DNA of 64,000 nucleotides from Heracleum sosnowskyi (lineage: Eukaryota; Streptophyta; Magnoliopsida; Apiales; Apiaceae), in the NCBI GenBank assembly GCA_030848705.1, contig CM061243.1:117018674-117082673 (forward strand). Reading direction: 5' to 3'. Made by a program: the position numbers and the translations under genes. The notes below the pieces were generated by a model. That model saw only the letters and a program-made list of their open reading frames with translations. It was not told the DNA's origin and ran no database searches. Of the stretch, positions 35,120 to 48,406 are shown piece by piece. Numbering within the stretch: the stretch's first letter is position 1; each line of letters opens with the position of its first letter.

Positions 35120-38100
35120 CTAGCTTATAGCACGTGCGATGCACGGTTACTTAAATTTTATTTATAATTATATTTTAATTACCCATGGAACACACGATTG
35201 TTTTTTTAATATTTATAATTATATTTATTTATGAATATTTTAATATTTAAAAGTTATTAGTTTTTTTAATATTTATAATTATAGTTAAAAAATTGATATT
35301 TATTATATTTTACACGCTTAATTTAATATTTGTTTATATTGAGTTATAAAAGTTAGATTTGACCAATTTTACGGTTCACATGAAATTCACAAAATAATCT
35401 TTAATTTAGTTGTGGTTTAATAGTTCTTTTTCAATTAAAAACTATTCTAAAACTAAAAAGAGAATAAAGTGACGAAATTTAATATTGAGAATTCTATTCG
35501 ATTTAGGAAATCTACTTATATGTAGTTTAGATTATTAGAATACCCTTTATTAACCAAATACAGTTTTTAATGTTAAATCTAAAGGTTTTCATCTATCTAC
35601 TTAAGATTAAACGATTTTTATTATTTTGATATTAAATGGGTTTCCTTATTTAATTACAACTATTTTTATGTTTTAACTTTTTGGAAAATACAATCATAAT
35701 ATAATATCTTTTAACTTATATCATTTTTAGATAATAACTTCTTTTTATATGATATAATCTTGACCGTCTATTTTTAAAAGTATTGGATCTAACGGTTAAG
35801 AATGTTTTGGCGGTATTTAGGACCAAACTACCGAGATAACATCATTAATTTTTTTAATATTTTTTTTAATTTATATTTTTTAAAAATATTTATTGCTAAA
35901 ATATAATATACTCTTTTTTTGTAATATTTTAATCATGCGGGAACTTTGAACTTTTGAGAAAATAAATTATCAATTAAAATATAATTTTTTTTGTAATAGT
36001 TTTTCTTTTAAAGTAGTACACCGTGACGATCAAAATTCTGTATAAAATTCATTTTTTTATAGTATATCCCGTAAATATCTATGTTATAGTAGATTTTTCA
36101 AATTAAATTGTTGAAAAACATTAGATATAACAATAAAATTATCACGTAGAATGATCTAAAGTTTGAATTTACCAACAACATATTAAATTTTATAGGTTTT
36201 TTTTGAAAAATAAGAATTTTTTCATTTTTTTTCTTGTAGACATGGGTTATTTGATAATATTTTTTATAAAGTACGATTTTTCAAAAAAGTACTATACTAA
36301 TTGATTAACAAACTTTTAAAGTTTCGAATTTAATAATTTGCAATGTATATAGGTTAAAAAAGTTAGGCCTCTTCTGTAGCCGAGTCTAAAATTTCAAAAT
36401 ACGGTTTTTTTTAAATATGAATATAATCATGCTAACAATGAAATTAGGTATCTATGAGTTCTTATAAAACAAAATCACCATTTGCGTATAATTTATTATT
36501 TAATAATAACTAATATTTAATTAGTTATGATATAAAATTTAATAAAATAGGATAAAAAAATATGCACAATTTTATAAAATTTTATCCTCGTATTATTATA
36601 TTCTTTGTTGATTTGAATTTTTCTTAGATTGATTTGAATTTTTGAACATAGATTTCTAAATTTAAAATAGTTAGAAAAAAGTAATTAAATTGGCATTAAA
36701 ATAATGATGACATAATAATTATTATTAAAATTTAAATACCAACTTTACTAATTTGGGCTTTATCTTGTGTTTTAAAAATTAGATTTTAACGATTTTACAC
36801 CCCACATGAAGATAACTAAATTATCTTTAATTAAAAATGGTTTAACAATTTTTATCTAACTGGAATTGTCCATGAAAGAGAAAAGAAAGTCACGAATTTT
36901 TTATATGGAGAATTCTATTCAGTATAGAAAACTTATTTATATTTGGTATATTTGGTTTAAATTATCAAAATACACTTTTTAAAATTTAAATATAATCCTA
37001 TTATTAATAAAATAGATTTTTTTTAATATTTGATCTAACGATTTTCATTTATCTAGTTAAGATCTAATGGTCCTTATTAGTTTGGTTGTCCAAGACCGTA
37101 CGATCAAAATTTAGATACTCACTTTACTATTTGGTTCTATCCTGAGTTTTATAAATTGAATTTTGACGATTTTACAACCCATGCGAAACTAAAGAAATTA
37201 TCTTTAATTTAATGATGGTTTAATAATTATTATCTAACTTGACCAGTTGACCTACCCATAAATCGAAAAGAAAAGATGGTTAAGAATTTTTACATAAAGA
37301 ATTCAATTCAATATAGAAAACCAATTTATAATTGGTTTAAATTATCAAAACACACTTCTTGGTATTTAAATATAATCTTACATCTAATCAAATACACATT
37401 TTAATATAAGTATTATATTCAAAATTATCGTTTATGAATATGAAACCCTCAATATTTTAATAATATTTTGATATTATCCTTTTATGTTTGTTATATGTAA
37501 AATTATATAATTATAATTTGGATTAATCAAATTGTTATGTTCCTTCAGAAAAAAAAAGTGTTTAATTTTATTTATGTACATAAATTCTCGTAAGTCTGTG
37601 TAGGTTCACGTGTATCATTTTTAGTATGATATACATGAGCATTATATTGATAATTTTTAATATTGTAATCAATATGAATTGTTATCTTGGTATTTGGTTT
37701 AATAATTATTATCTAATTGGAACTATACATAAATTCAAGAGAAAAGATATTTAAGAATTTTTACATAGAAAACTTTTAAATTATCAAAATACACTTTTTA
37801 GTATTTAAATATAAATTTATTATTAATCAGATACACTTTTTAATATTAGATCTAACAATTCTCATCGATCTATTTAAGATCTAACTGTAATTATTAATTT
37901 GGTCGTTTAGTGATCGACCAGATCGATTTTAATTTTTTCTTAAATTTATTTTAATATTTTATTCAAATAAAAATAGAATTTATAAATTTAAAAGAATTAG
38001 GGAAAAAAATTAAATTGGTGCTACAATAAAAAAAATATTTACACTTTACTATTTGGGCTCTATCTTGAGTTTTAGACAACAGATTTTAACGATTTTACAG

Positions 38101-38445
38101 CCCATGCGAAGCTAACAAAATTATCTTTAATTTAATGATGGTTTAATAATTTTTATCTAACCAGAACTATCCATAAACTAAAGAGAAAAGATAATTACGA
38201 ATTTTTACATAAAAATTTCTATTCAATAGAGAAAACCCATTTATAATTGGTTTAAATTATCAAAATACACCTTTTAGTATTTAAATACTATCCTATTATT
38301 AATCAAATACAATTTTTAATATTATATCTAACCGTCCTCATCTATTTGAATATTTATAGTTTTATAATCCAACGGATCATATACTTTTGATAGTATAGTG
38401 ACCGACCAAAGTTTTGGATACGATCTCCCTTACGCTTATTATATA
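35120..38445 (-). mobile_element. Helitron, about 3.3 kb, with internal tandem copies
   Basis: The left edge is a Helitron 3' end in reverse: CTAGCTTATAGCACGTGCGATGCACGG, of which the last 15 bases form the stem (CCGTGC...GCACG). The right edge is a conserved 5'-end block (plus strand GATCTCCCTTACGCTTATTATATA at 38422-38445) that recurs at 40783, 42000, 42706 and, inverted, at 45150. Within it the module GATTTTACA.CCCATG is repeated at about 36790, 37168 and 38085. There is no Rep/helicase coding capacity, so it is non-autonomous. The 5' boundary is less certain than the 3'. Confidence 0.65.
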
Positions 38446-39917
38446 CTAGCTTAAAACCCGTGCTATGCACGGTTGAAATATAAAATTTATTATCTTTTTT
38501 ATAATTTAATATTTAATATTTTTATATTTACATTTGCTTTTCATGAATAAGATTTTAAATTTTGAATAGTTCTACTGGTTGTTGAATTCGAGGTTGAATC
38601 GACGTAGGTGTTTGTGTTTGTTCGTGATTAATTTGTATTTTAAGAGTTTTGTGTTTAATAATATAATATAGATGTGTTTAATACTTTAGGTAGTTATTAA
38701 TAATTTTAATATTAATTTTATTTTTTATTAATAGTTTTATGTGAATTGAAAGTTATAGAAAAAATTATAACAAAACATAAAATTTATAAGTTTAATATGA
38801 TAATATTACCATTTTATATAGAGGTTACCCGTATTATTTTTTAGAAGATGAGTTGTTTTCATTAAAAATATAAAATAGGTAATGTGTTGAAAATGGTAAT
38901 TAATTAATTATTAATAATAATATAAAATTGTATTAATTTTTAATATATATATTGTCCGTATATATGATTATTAATAAATAATCAGTTACCTATTTTTAAT
39001 ATATATATTGTCTGTATATATATATATATATGGTTCGTGTTATTTTTAGAAGATGAGTTGTTTTAGTTAGAAAATATAAAATAAATAATGTGTTTTAGCT
39101 GAAAAAGGTAATTACTTATAAATATATAATAATATTACCATGTTGTCTGTGTTATTTTTAGAAAGTGAATTGTTTTAGTTAAAATACATAAAACAGGTAA
39201 TGTGCTGAAAAAAGTAGAAATTTATTTATTAATAATTATATAAAATTATATCGCCTTTATATACATGTGTGTGTTGTGCATGTTATTTTTAGAAGATGAG
39301 TTGTTTAAATTAGAAAATATAAAATAGGTAATGTGCCCGTGTTATTTTTTGAAGATGAGTTGTTTTAGTTATAAAATAAGAAACATGTAATGTGCTGAAA
39401 ATGGCAATTGATTTTAGAAGATGAGTTGTTTTAGGTAGAAAATATGTAATGTGCCCGTGTTATTTTTAGAAAATGAGTTAATTTAGTTAGAAAATACAAA
39501 ATTGGTAATGTGCTGAAAAAAGCAGTTGGTTTTTTGTTAATAATTATATAAAATTACATTAGATTTCCATATATATGTTGCCCGTATTATTTTTAGAAGA
39601 TGAGTTGTTTAAGTTGGAAAATATAAAATAAGTAATGTGGTCGTGTTATTTTTAGAAGATAAGTCGTTTTATTTAAAAAATTTAAACAGATAATATGAAA
39701 CAGATAATATGTTTCAACTGAAAAAGGTAATTAGATAGTTATTAGTAATTATAATATAAAATATTATATTTATATATAATATCTTTTAGTATTTTATCCG
39801 ACGGCTTATATTATATTGATTTGAAAGATCCAACGGTTGAGAATTGGAGAACCAGACTACAAAAACTGACCAGGCTACAAAACTTTTAATGTTTTGTCTT
39901 TAATATAATAGTATAGA
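38446..39917 (-). mobile_element. Non-autonomous Helitron with canonical ends
   Basis: 1,472 bp on the minus strand. The 5' end TCTATACTATTATATTAAAG is preceded by A. The 3' end has hairpin CCGTGC-ATA-GCACGG, then GTTTTAAG, then CTAG followed by T. Insertion between A and T, the TC start, the CTAG end and the hairpin about 10 bp from the end are the full set of Helitron hallmarks. Internally it holds repeated segments of TTAGAAGATGAGTTGTTTTAG (at least six copies, 38840-39670). No ORF of note. The same 5' terminus occurs at 50235. Confidence 0.88.
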
Positions 39918-40265
39918 TAAGGAGTTAATGTTAATATTTTATTAATTGCATTTGTTAAAAAATAAGTAGACATGTTAAAATAGGTAAACTTTTTTGAATA
40001 ATTAAAAGAATTAAAATATGTTTTAAAATTGATAAGTAACGGTTTGCCTGTGATATTTTTGAAAAAACATGGGTTTTAGTAAGAAAAAAATAGAAAACGT
40101 AACATATTTTAGTTAAAAAGGTAATTGGTTGTGATATTTTTGGAAAATGATAAGATTCTTTTAGAAAAAATAAAAACAGTAAAATAATATAAATAAGGCA
40201 GGTACAATACTGTACCGTACCAAAAAACAGGTATCAAAACTTTTATTGTTTTGTCTTTAATAATA
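39918..40265 (-). mobile_element. Truncated Helitron 5' part
   Basis: Ends (plus strand) AACTTTTATTGTTTTGTCTTTAATAATAAT, closely similar to the 5' terminal block of the copy at 38446-39917. Its 3' part is missing where that copy abuts. The sequence at 40060-40140 matches the 34950-35110 fragment. Confidence 0.55.
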
Positions 40266-40814
40266 ATGGCTAATAGCCCGTTATGCACGGTTTCTTAAAT
40301 TTTATGCTTTTTTTAATATCTAAATTTAGATTATATTTATAAATTTTTAAATATTTTTATGTTATTATTTTAAACTTTATTTATTAGTCCCTCCGCTCAT
40401 CCATTACTTTACATTTTCTATTTTTGTATGTTATTTCAATTCTTTACATTTCAAAATTTTTTAAACGTAGTAAAGTTTTACAAAATAAAAATTAACTGAA
40501 TCTACTATTTTTCTCTACTTTACTCACTTTATACATAAAACATTGATATATCCTATTACTTTACTCATTTTTGTTATTGGGAGTATGTTTTAAACGCTCA
40601 ATATATTATTTCTGTCGTATTTTAAGTTTTAAAAATCATATTTCAAGAATTTTACAGCTCATACGAAACTGACAAAATAATCTTTAAGTTTATGATGGTT
40701 TAACAATTCTTTTAGGGTTAAAACTACCTTGAAACTAATGACAAAAGAAGGTTACAAATTTTAAAAAAGTAAATATGATGGTTAAGATCTCTCTTACGTT
40801 TGTTATATATATAT
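40266..40814 (-). mobile_element. Short Helitron-like copy carrying a Stowaway-like insertion
   Basis: The left edge GGCTAATAGCCCGTTATGCACGG is a worn 3' hairpin (stem CCGTGCATAACGG). The right edge is the block AAGATCTCTCTTACGTTTGTTATA. Inside, 40387-40583 (GTCCCTCCGCTC...GGGAG, TA at both sides, 197 bp) looks like a degraded Stowaway MITE. Confidence 0.5.
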
Positions 40815-42742
40815 CTAATAACTCGTGCAACACACGACTCTTTTTTTTAATATCTATAATCTAAAATTATATTAATTTAAATTAATTTTAATATTTAGAT
40901 ATTGTTAATTTACATGATCAAATTACGGTTAAAAAATTTTAGCCACGAAGAAAGTATAATTAAAAAATTGATATTTATTAGATATTACACGCTCAATTAA
41001 ATTTGTACTTTATCTTGAGTTATAAAAATTTGATTTGGACGATTTTACAGTCCACTTTAAACTCACAAAATAATCCTTAATTTAATAATGGTTTTAACAA
41101 TTGTTTTCCAATTAAAATTACCCCGAAACTAAAAAGAGAAAAAGTGACGAATTTTAATTTTGAGAATTTTATTCAATTTAGGAAATCTACTTCTATCTAA
41201 TTTAGATTACGAGAATAACCTTTTTAAACCAAATACATTTTTTAATTTTAGATCCAAAGATTGTCATTTATCTATTTTAGATCATTCAACACCTATTATT
41301 ATTCCGGTATATAATAAAACTTGAATATTATTTATGTGTTAATTAAATTGGTTTGTTTATTAAGTTATAACTATTTTTAAGTTTCGAATTTTAGGAAATC
41401 CAGTAATAATACAGTAATAATTAAATTGGTTTGTTTATTAAGTTATAACTATATTTTAGTTTCTAATACTATTAATATTAGTATTTTTAAGCTGCAAATA
41501 TCGATACTATTATATTAAATGTTGAAATTAATTAAATTGGCGATATTAATAAAACAATACTCCCTTCGTCGCATTTTTATTGTCCACTATTTTTAAGTGG
41601 GATGGAGGTAGTAATATTCATTAGAATTTAAATACTCACTTTACTATTTCGGCTTTATCTTGAGTTTTAAAAATCAGATCTGGACGATTTTACAATCTAC
41701 ACGATACTAACGAAATTATCTTTAATTTAATGATGATTTAACAATTATCTAACTGGATCTATCCATAAATTGAAGAGAAAAGAGAGTTACGAATTTTCAC
41801 ATGAAGAACTCAATTCAACATAAAAAACTCATTTATATTTGGTTTAAATTATCAAAATACTCTTATTATTATTTAAATATAACTCTACAATGAATCAAAT
41901 ACATTTTTTAATATTACATCCAACAGTCCTCATCTATCAATTAATTATCTAATGGTCTTTATTAATTTGGTCATACATGGACCGGAGGACTAAACTTTTG
42001 GATAAGATCCGCCTTATGCTTATTGTAAATAAGGATATAATATAACTATTATATTTTTAAAAATATTAGATCCAACGGTTAAATTTCGGCTGTACCGAGT
42101 ACCATTTTACAAATTACCAAAATTTTGGATAAGATCTCTTACGCTTTTTATATGTAAAGATATAATAATAGATAATACATTTATATTAATACATTTTTTT
42201 ATTATATTCTTTTAGTTTTTCATATCTTTAAAATTAAAATCATTAATCTTTTTAGCTTAAAAAACTGTAATATTAAACTTTAATGTAGTAATAACATTAT
42301 TCAAGCTACGAACCTTGTTAAAAAATTTATAATTAATACCATAATTTTTATATTTTCATAGACCGATGATTATATTTGAATCATAAACTTAGGGCATATT
42401 TTATTAAAATTGATAAATATCAAATTTAGATATAGGGGAAAACTTTGGAATCTTGAATCGTTAGATTTCGTATATGACCCTGTTAAGATTAATCCAACAC
42501 AAACGTGATTGATAATTTATGAACATTAGTTGATACAAATTCTTTTGAAGTTGTTTCACATACTCCTGCGCACAACAAAAACTAAGAAGGCGAGACTAAT
42601 AATTTATATTTTATATTTATAATATAATCTTGATCGTCTATTTTTAAAAATATTAAACTCAACGGTTAAGATTGTTTTGGCAGTACTGAGGACCGACCAA
42701 AGTTTTGGATAAGATCTCCCTTACGCTTATTATATATAAGGA
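40815..42742 (-). mobile_element. Composite Helitron-like segment
   Basis: The left edge CTAATAACTCGTGCAACACACGA has stem TCGTG/CACGA. The 5'-type block GGATAAGATC...TTA.GCTTAT recurs at 41998, 42126 and 42706, so several truncated copies are joined. The shared module occurs at about 41050 and 41685. A 50-bp Stowaway remnant (41563-41613, CTCCCTTCGTCGCA...GATGGAGGTAG) sits inside. No coding sequence. Confidence 0.5.
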
Positions 42743-42932
42743 GTTAATTATTGATAACTTGTATAGTTCATATAAAAATGGTGTTATAATCAATAACATG
42801 TTAACATGATTAGTTGTTAATATGTTATTACATACTATATAAATTTTATTTTATACATAAATACAAGTAAAATATTGCATTTCCCCTACTTATACAAGTT
42901 GTATAAATAGTATTAGTGATACAAAAAATATA

Positions 42933-43132
42933 GGGGACGTTTGGATGCATCGGGTATTGAAATTGGGAATGGAAATAAAGGGCACGGGAATGAGAATGAA
43001 ATGGAACCCAAGGATGAGTTTGATTATCCACGATTGGGTTCCCATTCTACACAACAAAATTGCAAATCCAAACATGGTTTAAGGTTTTGATTTTTGTTAA
43101 TCGGACTCATTAAGCATGAACCAAATGGCCCC
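42933..43132. mobile_element. Possible hAT-like MITE
   Basis: About 200 bp starting GGGGACGTTTGGATGCAT and ending AACCAAATGGCCCC, an imperfect inverted pair. The interior is rich in GGGAATG-type motifs. No clear target duplication. The flanking 42743-42930 and 43133-43557 hold only AT-rich DNA and the AT microsatellite. Confidence 0.35.
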
Positions 43133-43270
43133 ATAAAACTTATAATAAATGTGTAAATTATACAATATCATACGTAATGACCTAATTAGTCATAATTCAT
43201 ATCCTAAGAGATCTATGTAGTTTGAAAAGTATTATAAACTCAGTTTCACAATTATAAAATGTTACTAAAT

Positions 43271-43274
<4 letters not shown>

Positions 43275-43324
<50 letters not shown>
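43275..43324. repeat. (AT)n microsatellite
   Basis: About 50 bp of uninterrupted AT. Confidence 0.95.
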
Positions 43325-43327
<3 letters not shown>

Positions 43328-43557
43328 AAAAAAGAAAAAACAATAGAACCTTCCCGTTTTAAACTCTATATTTTAAAACATTCTTGGATAAAAAATGTCC
43401 AAGATGATTAAGATATAAAAACTTATGATTAAAATAAAATGTTTAAGATTGTGATTTTCTTATTTCATTAAAAAGGTGCATGTTGGATTTCCTTTGTTTG
43501 TGTTCTTTCAACGATGATATTATTCCTGTCAAAAACGGTGATATTATTTATATATAA

Positions 43558-45132
43558 CTAGTTGACAAATCCGCGCTTCGCGACAACGTTATAATTTTAA
43601 AAAAAAAACTATATTTATAAAATCACAACAATTACTTGTTTCTCTCTTTTAAAAATAAATAAATAAAGGTAGACAATGAATTAAATTACCAATTTGTACA
43701 TCAACAATTACTCATTTCTCACTAATAAACTGTTATTTTGTTAGACACATTTTCCTTGTTAAGATCGAAATCCTAAATTTTATACATTGAATATTTGTCT
43801 TGTCTTACCTATTAATTTTTACGTTAACATACTTCTTCCTAATGAGTCACTCACTCGTTGAAAAAATATCTATATAAATTTGTACTAATATTTTACTTAC
43901 AATAGAATTTTTAATTATATATGCCTTACGACACCTAGTCTACTTTTGATAGAACTTTTTTTTTATATGTATGAAAAGTAATTTATATAAATGAAAAGCA
44001 ATTTATATAAATTCGTACTCCTATTTTATTTCGATAGAACTTTTAATTATATATGTATTACAAACACCTATTCTAATTTTGAAGAACTTTTTTTTATATG
44101 TATTTCTTATAAATTCAAACTCTTCTATTTTATAATTCGAAAACCTATGTTTCTTTCAATAAAGTATTAAAATTAATTAAGAATAAATTCAAATCAATAA
44201 AGAATATAATAATATGAGAATAAAATTTTATATAATCATAACATAATTTTTATTCTGTTTAATAATTTTTAAGTAATAATGTATTTTAAAATTTTATATA
44301 CACGGTAAATAAAACTGAAACATTAAAAGTAAAATCAGTTAGTAAGATACTTATATCAGTATATACTTGATATTCTTATTATATTAAATCCGAGAAAAGT
44401 TCTATGGAGACCTAAACTTAACTGGAGATCGAGACCACATCTTACACCATTCGTTTCTATCTAATCCAAGGATACATATTATTTTGTTTTACACATTTAT
44501 AAATTGGTTGTATGTAGGCATATAGAGCTTATACATTACCAACAACGTTAACTACGATAACTACGATAAGCATTACATTCATTCTCACGTCTTCCATTTT
44601 TTTTATTCAAAAAATTTGCACAATTTTAATATTCTATGTTATTTTGTTTGCAAAATTTTTTACTTTCAATTAGTGTATTCATAATTTTTTAGTGCAATAT
44701 ATTATTATTTTAATTTAGTGCATTACTTTAGTTGCAAAACATTATTATTTTACTATTTTATTCTTTATTTTTGCATAATTTAATTTTTTACACATTTTTT
44801 TCATTGTTATGGAGTAAGCATTGGTTTTTTTTATTTGTAAAACATATTTTTTATATGCAGAACTTTTTGTTTATAATATTTGCAGTACGATGTTTAGTGA
44901 TATAGATCCTCCCAAATCCTCCCAACTTGCTAAATAAAATGTCGGATGTTGTAGGTTTTAAGAACGTGGATGGTTAAAAAGAACAACATGTGTAATTGTG
45001 TATAATAATATAATTTTGTTATGTTTAATTTTATGAAGTATAATAAAAAATGATGACCATTGAATTCAAGTTAATCTAAGAGTGTAGAATTGGTCTACAG
45101 GTCTCCACCTTTTTGTTAGTCTTCGCTGAACC
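43558..45132 (-). mobile_element. Helitron 3' end of a different subfamily, and AT-rich DNA
   Basis: CTAG at 43558, with T on the minus strand beyond it, is preceded on the minus strand by hairpin CGCGAAGCGCGG and ATTTGTCAA, a valid Helitron 3' terminus with a different stem. Its 5' end is not found. Positions 44397-45120 carry loosely inverted ends (TCTATGGAGACC and GGTCTCCACC) that may be another element. Nothing coding is seen. Confidence 0.4.
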
Positions 45133-45138
45133 CATATA

Positions 45139-47250
45139 ATAAACATAATAGGGATCTTATCCAAAATTTTGATCGTACGGTCTTGGACAACCAAACTAAT
45201 AAGGACCATTAGATCTTAACTAGATAAATGAAAATCGTTATATCAAATATTAAAAAAGTGTATTTTATTAATAATAGGATTATATTTAAATTCTAAAAAG
45301 TGTATTTTGATAATTTAAACCAAATATACCAAATATAAATAAGTTTTCTATACTATACTAAATAGAATTCTCCATGTAAAACATTCGTGACTTTCTTTTC
45401 TCTTTCATGGACAATCCAGTTAGATAAAAATTGTTAAACCATCTTTTAATTAAAGATAATTTAGTTTTCTTCATGTGGGGTGTAAAATCGTTAAAATCTA
45501 ATTTTTAAAACACAAGATAAAGCCCAAATTAGTAGAGTGGGTATTTAAATTCTAATAATAATTATTACGTCATCATTATTTTAATGCCAATTTAATTACT
45601 TTTTTCTAACTATTTTAAATTTAGAAATCTATGTTCAAAAATTCAAATCAATCTAAGAAAAATTCAAATCAACAAATAATATAATAATACGAGGATAAAA
45701 TTTTATAAATTTGTGCATATTTTTTTATCCTATTTTATTAAATTTTATATCATAACTAATTAAATATTATTTATTATTAAATAATAAATTATACGCAAAT
45801 GGTGATTTTGTTTTATAAGAACTCATAGAGACATAATTTCATTGTTAGCAGGACTATATTCATATTTAAAAATACCGTATTTTGAAATTTTAGACTCAAC
45901 TACAGAATATGCCTAACTTTTTTAACCTATATACATTGTAAATTATTAAATTCGAAACTTTAAAAGTTTGTTAATAAATTAGTATAGTACGTTTTTGAAA
46001 AATCGTACTTTATAAAAAATATTATCAAATAACCCATGTCTGCAAGAAAAAAATGAAAACAATTCTTATTTTTCAAAAAAACCTGTAAATTTTAATATGT
46101 TGTTGGTAGATTCAAATCTTAGATCATTCTATGTGATAATTTTACTGTTATATCTAACGTTTCTCAACAATTTAATTTGAAAGATCCAACAATTATGGAT
46201 TGAGTGATCAAGCGACCGGACTTATAAGAAAACTTTTATTATTTAGTCTTTAATATAATAACATAGATATTTACGGGATATACTATAAAAAAATGAATTT
46301 TATATAGAATTTTGATCGTCACGGTGTACTACTTTAAAAGAAGAACTATTACAAAAAAAATTATATTTTAATTAATAATTTATTTTTTCAAAAGTTCAAA
46401 GTTCCCGCATCATTAACATATTACAAAAAAAAGTATATTATATTTTAGCAATAAATATTTAAAAAATATTAATATTAAAAAAACAAATGATGTTATCCTG
46501 GTAGTTTGGTCCTAAATACCGCCAAAACATTCTCAGTTAGATCCAATACTTTTAAAAATAGACGATCAAAATTATATCATATAAAAAGAAGTTATTATCT
46601 AAAAATGATATAACTTAAAAGATATTATATTAGGATTGAATTTTCCAAAAAGTTAAAACATAAAAATAGTTGTAATTAAATAAGGAAACCCATTTAATAT
46701 CAAAATAATAAAAATCGTTTAATCTTAAATAGATAGGTGAAAACAGTTAGATTTAACATTGAAAACTGTATTTGGTTAATAAATGGTATTCTAATAATCT
46801 AAACTACATATAAGTAGATTTCCTAAATCGAATAGAATTCTTAATACTAAATTTCGTCACTTTATTCTCTTTTTAGTTTTAGAATAGTTTTTAATTGAAA
46901 AAGAACTATTAAACCACAACTAAATTAAAGATTATTTTGTGAATTTCATGTGGACCGTAAAATTGGCCAAATCTAACTTTTATAACTCAATATAAACAAA
47001 TATTAAATTGAGCGTGTAAAATATAATAAATATCAAATTTTTAACTATAATATTTTTTTGGCTAAATCTTTTTTAACAATAATTTAATCATGTAAACTAA
47101 TAACTTTTAAATATTAAAATATTCATAAATAAATATAATTATAAATATTAAAAAAACAATCGTGTGTTCCATGGATAATTAAAATATAATTATAAACAAA
47201 ATAATTATAAATAAAATTTAAGTAACCGGACATCGCACGACTATAAGCTA
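45139..47250 (+). mobile_element. Helitron copy in opposite orientation (right arm of a 2-kb inverted repeat)
   Basis: The reverse complement of 35120-37113 with good similarity throughout. Landmarks are the GTACGGTCTTGGACAACCAA block (45175) versus 37085, CATTTGCGTATAATTTATTA and its inverse (36479 versus about 45790), and TTCCATGGATAATTAAAATA (47167) versus 35175. The 5' block ATAATAGGGATCTTATCCAAAA is at 45148. The 3' end (CATCGCACGACTATAAGCTA) is worn. It has a roughly 70-bp segment near 46190-46260 that is missing from the left arm. Confidence 0.7.
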
Positions 47251-47631
47251 TTAAACTGAAATTACCTTCTGTCTCTGAATAAGCAAAAAAATTCAATTGC
47301 TAAATATACAAGGAAACAACTAGCTATGTTCCCATCGATGACAAGCTGAAACACAATATTGACAAAAAAAAATATGGAAAATGTAGGGCAACAAATAAGA
47401 AGAATAAAAAATGTTGTTGTAGAAACAATTCATTTACTTGATCTCTCTGCATCTCAATCTCAAATGACCTTTCCAATGTTTGTTTTTTACTTGAAGGAAT
47501 CTGCTCTACCAACTTTAATGGACGTCTATTCGTTTATTTGTTTGATCAGTTGTAGAAGGCATGCCCCGGGAATAGTACAGACCTCTCAAGAAATTACATC
47601 CTCCTCACCTTTGCTTTTTGAGAACCTGCAT

Positions 47632-47815
47632 CAACTCATTGGTAAAAAGGCCATGATCTTCTCAATGTTTATAAATATATACCAAATGGAACAATAGCAG
47701 ATCATCTATCTGCTGATCAGAGCTCACTTATATAATAAAAAAAATAAATCTAAGTTTGCCCTGTATTGGTCTGTGAGTGAAACATCAACTTATCTGCATG
47801 TATCTGTTACCATTT
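47632..47815 (+). pseudogene. Receptor-like kinase fragment
   Basis: CTTCTCAATGTTTATAAATA and onwards translates as LLNVYKYIPNGTIADHL, very close to the LLLVYEYIPNGT(V/I)ADHL segment of LRK10L/WAK-type plant kinases. About 100 bp later another frame gives YWSVSETSTYLH, matching the W-V-ETA-AL-YLH segment that follows in those kinases, with a small deletion. Stops and frame changes lie between, and no ATP-loop, catalytic HRD or DFG segment is present nearby. I call it a short degenerate exon relic. Sequence from 47251 to 47630 and from 47816 to 48390 shows nothing else I can support. Confidence 0.5.
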
Positions 47816-48398
47816 CCACCCTGGAGAGTGGAGACTGGAGAGCAGAATGTAGAAACTCTAGTAGGCAGGGGCAGACATTTGATGAAATGGCCGAAAATTC
47901 TAGCTTTTGCGCCATAAAATTCAATACTGAAGTTACTAAATTATCTGATCAGTATGTTTCGATTTAAAGAATTATAAAATTATTTGTAACTTGACGGAGA
48001 TCTAGAACAATTGACTATGTCTTCTGTCTGCGGGATGCTCCAGCCCAGTGTAATACGTAACTGAGAGCAACAGATTTTATTCTTGCTACAGGCAATGAAG
48101 CTAAAGATATTTAGGATATCACATAGTAGTTGTTTCCTATTTTTATCATTGTTTACTGGTATATCTGTGCAATGGTCGTCCGCTGATTATCAACATGTGA
48201 TTAATGAAATAGAAGATATGATTACAACTTACAAAGAATATACCTGATCAAATATTTGACTACTTCAATGGCTTCTTGCAGACATTCTCTTAAGTTAATC
48301 CTTAAATCCTAAGTTTTAACGACACGGTTCTCTACTTCCCCACGTCTATCTCACACTAATCTTCCCAGAAGCTTCTTCCTACCGTAAATCTTGTACGC

Positions 48399-48406
48399 TA
48401 TTTATA
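48399..48406 (+). promoter_or_regulatory. TATA box of the DUF761 gene
   Basis: TATTTATA, 114 bp upstream of the ATG at 48520, with a leader of moderate length containing ACCAACCAACC. Confidence 0.5.

Noticed and set aside
44397..45133. Possible element with TCTATGGAGACC and GGTCTCCACC ends
   Set aside because: The inverted match is short and loose, and no target duplication was found; mentioned only within the regional description.
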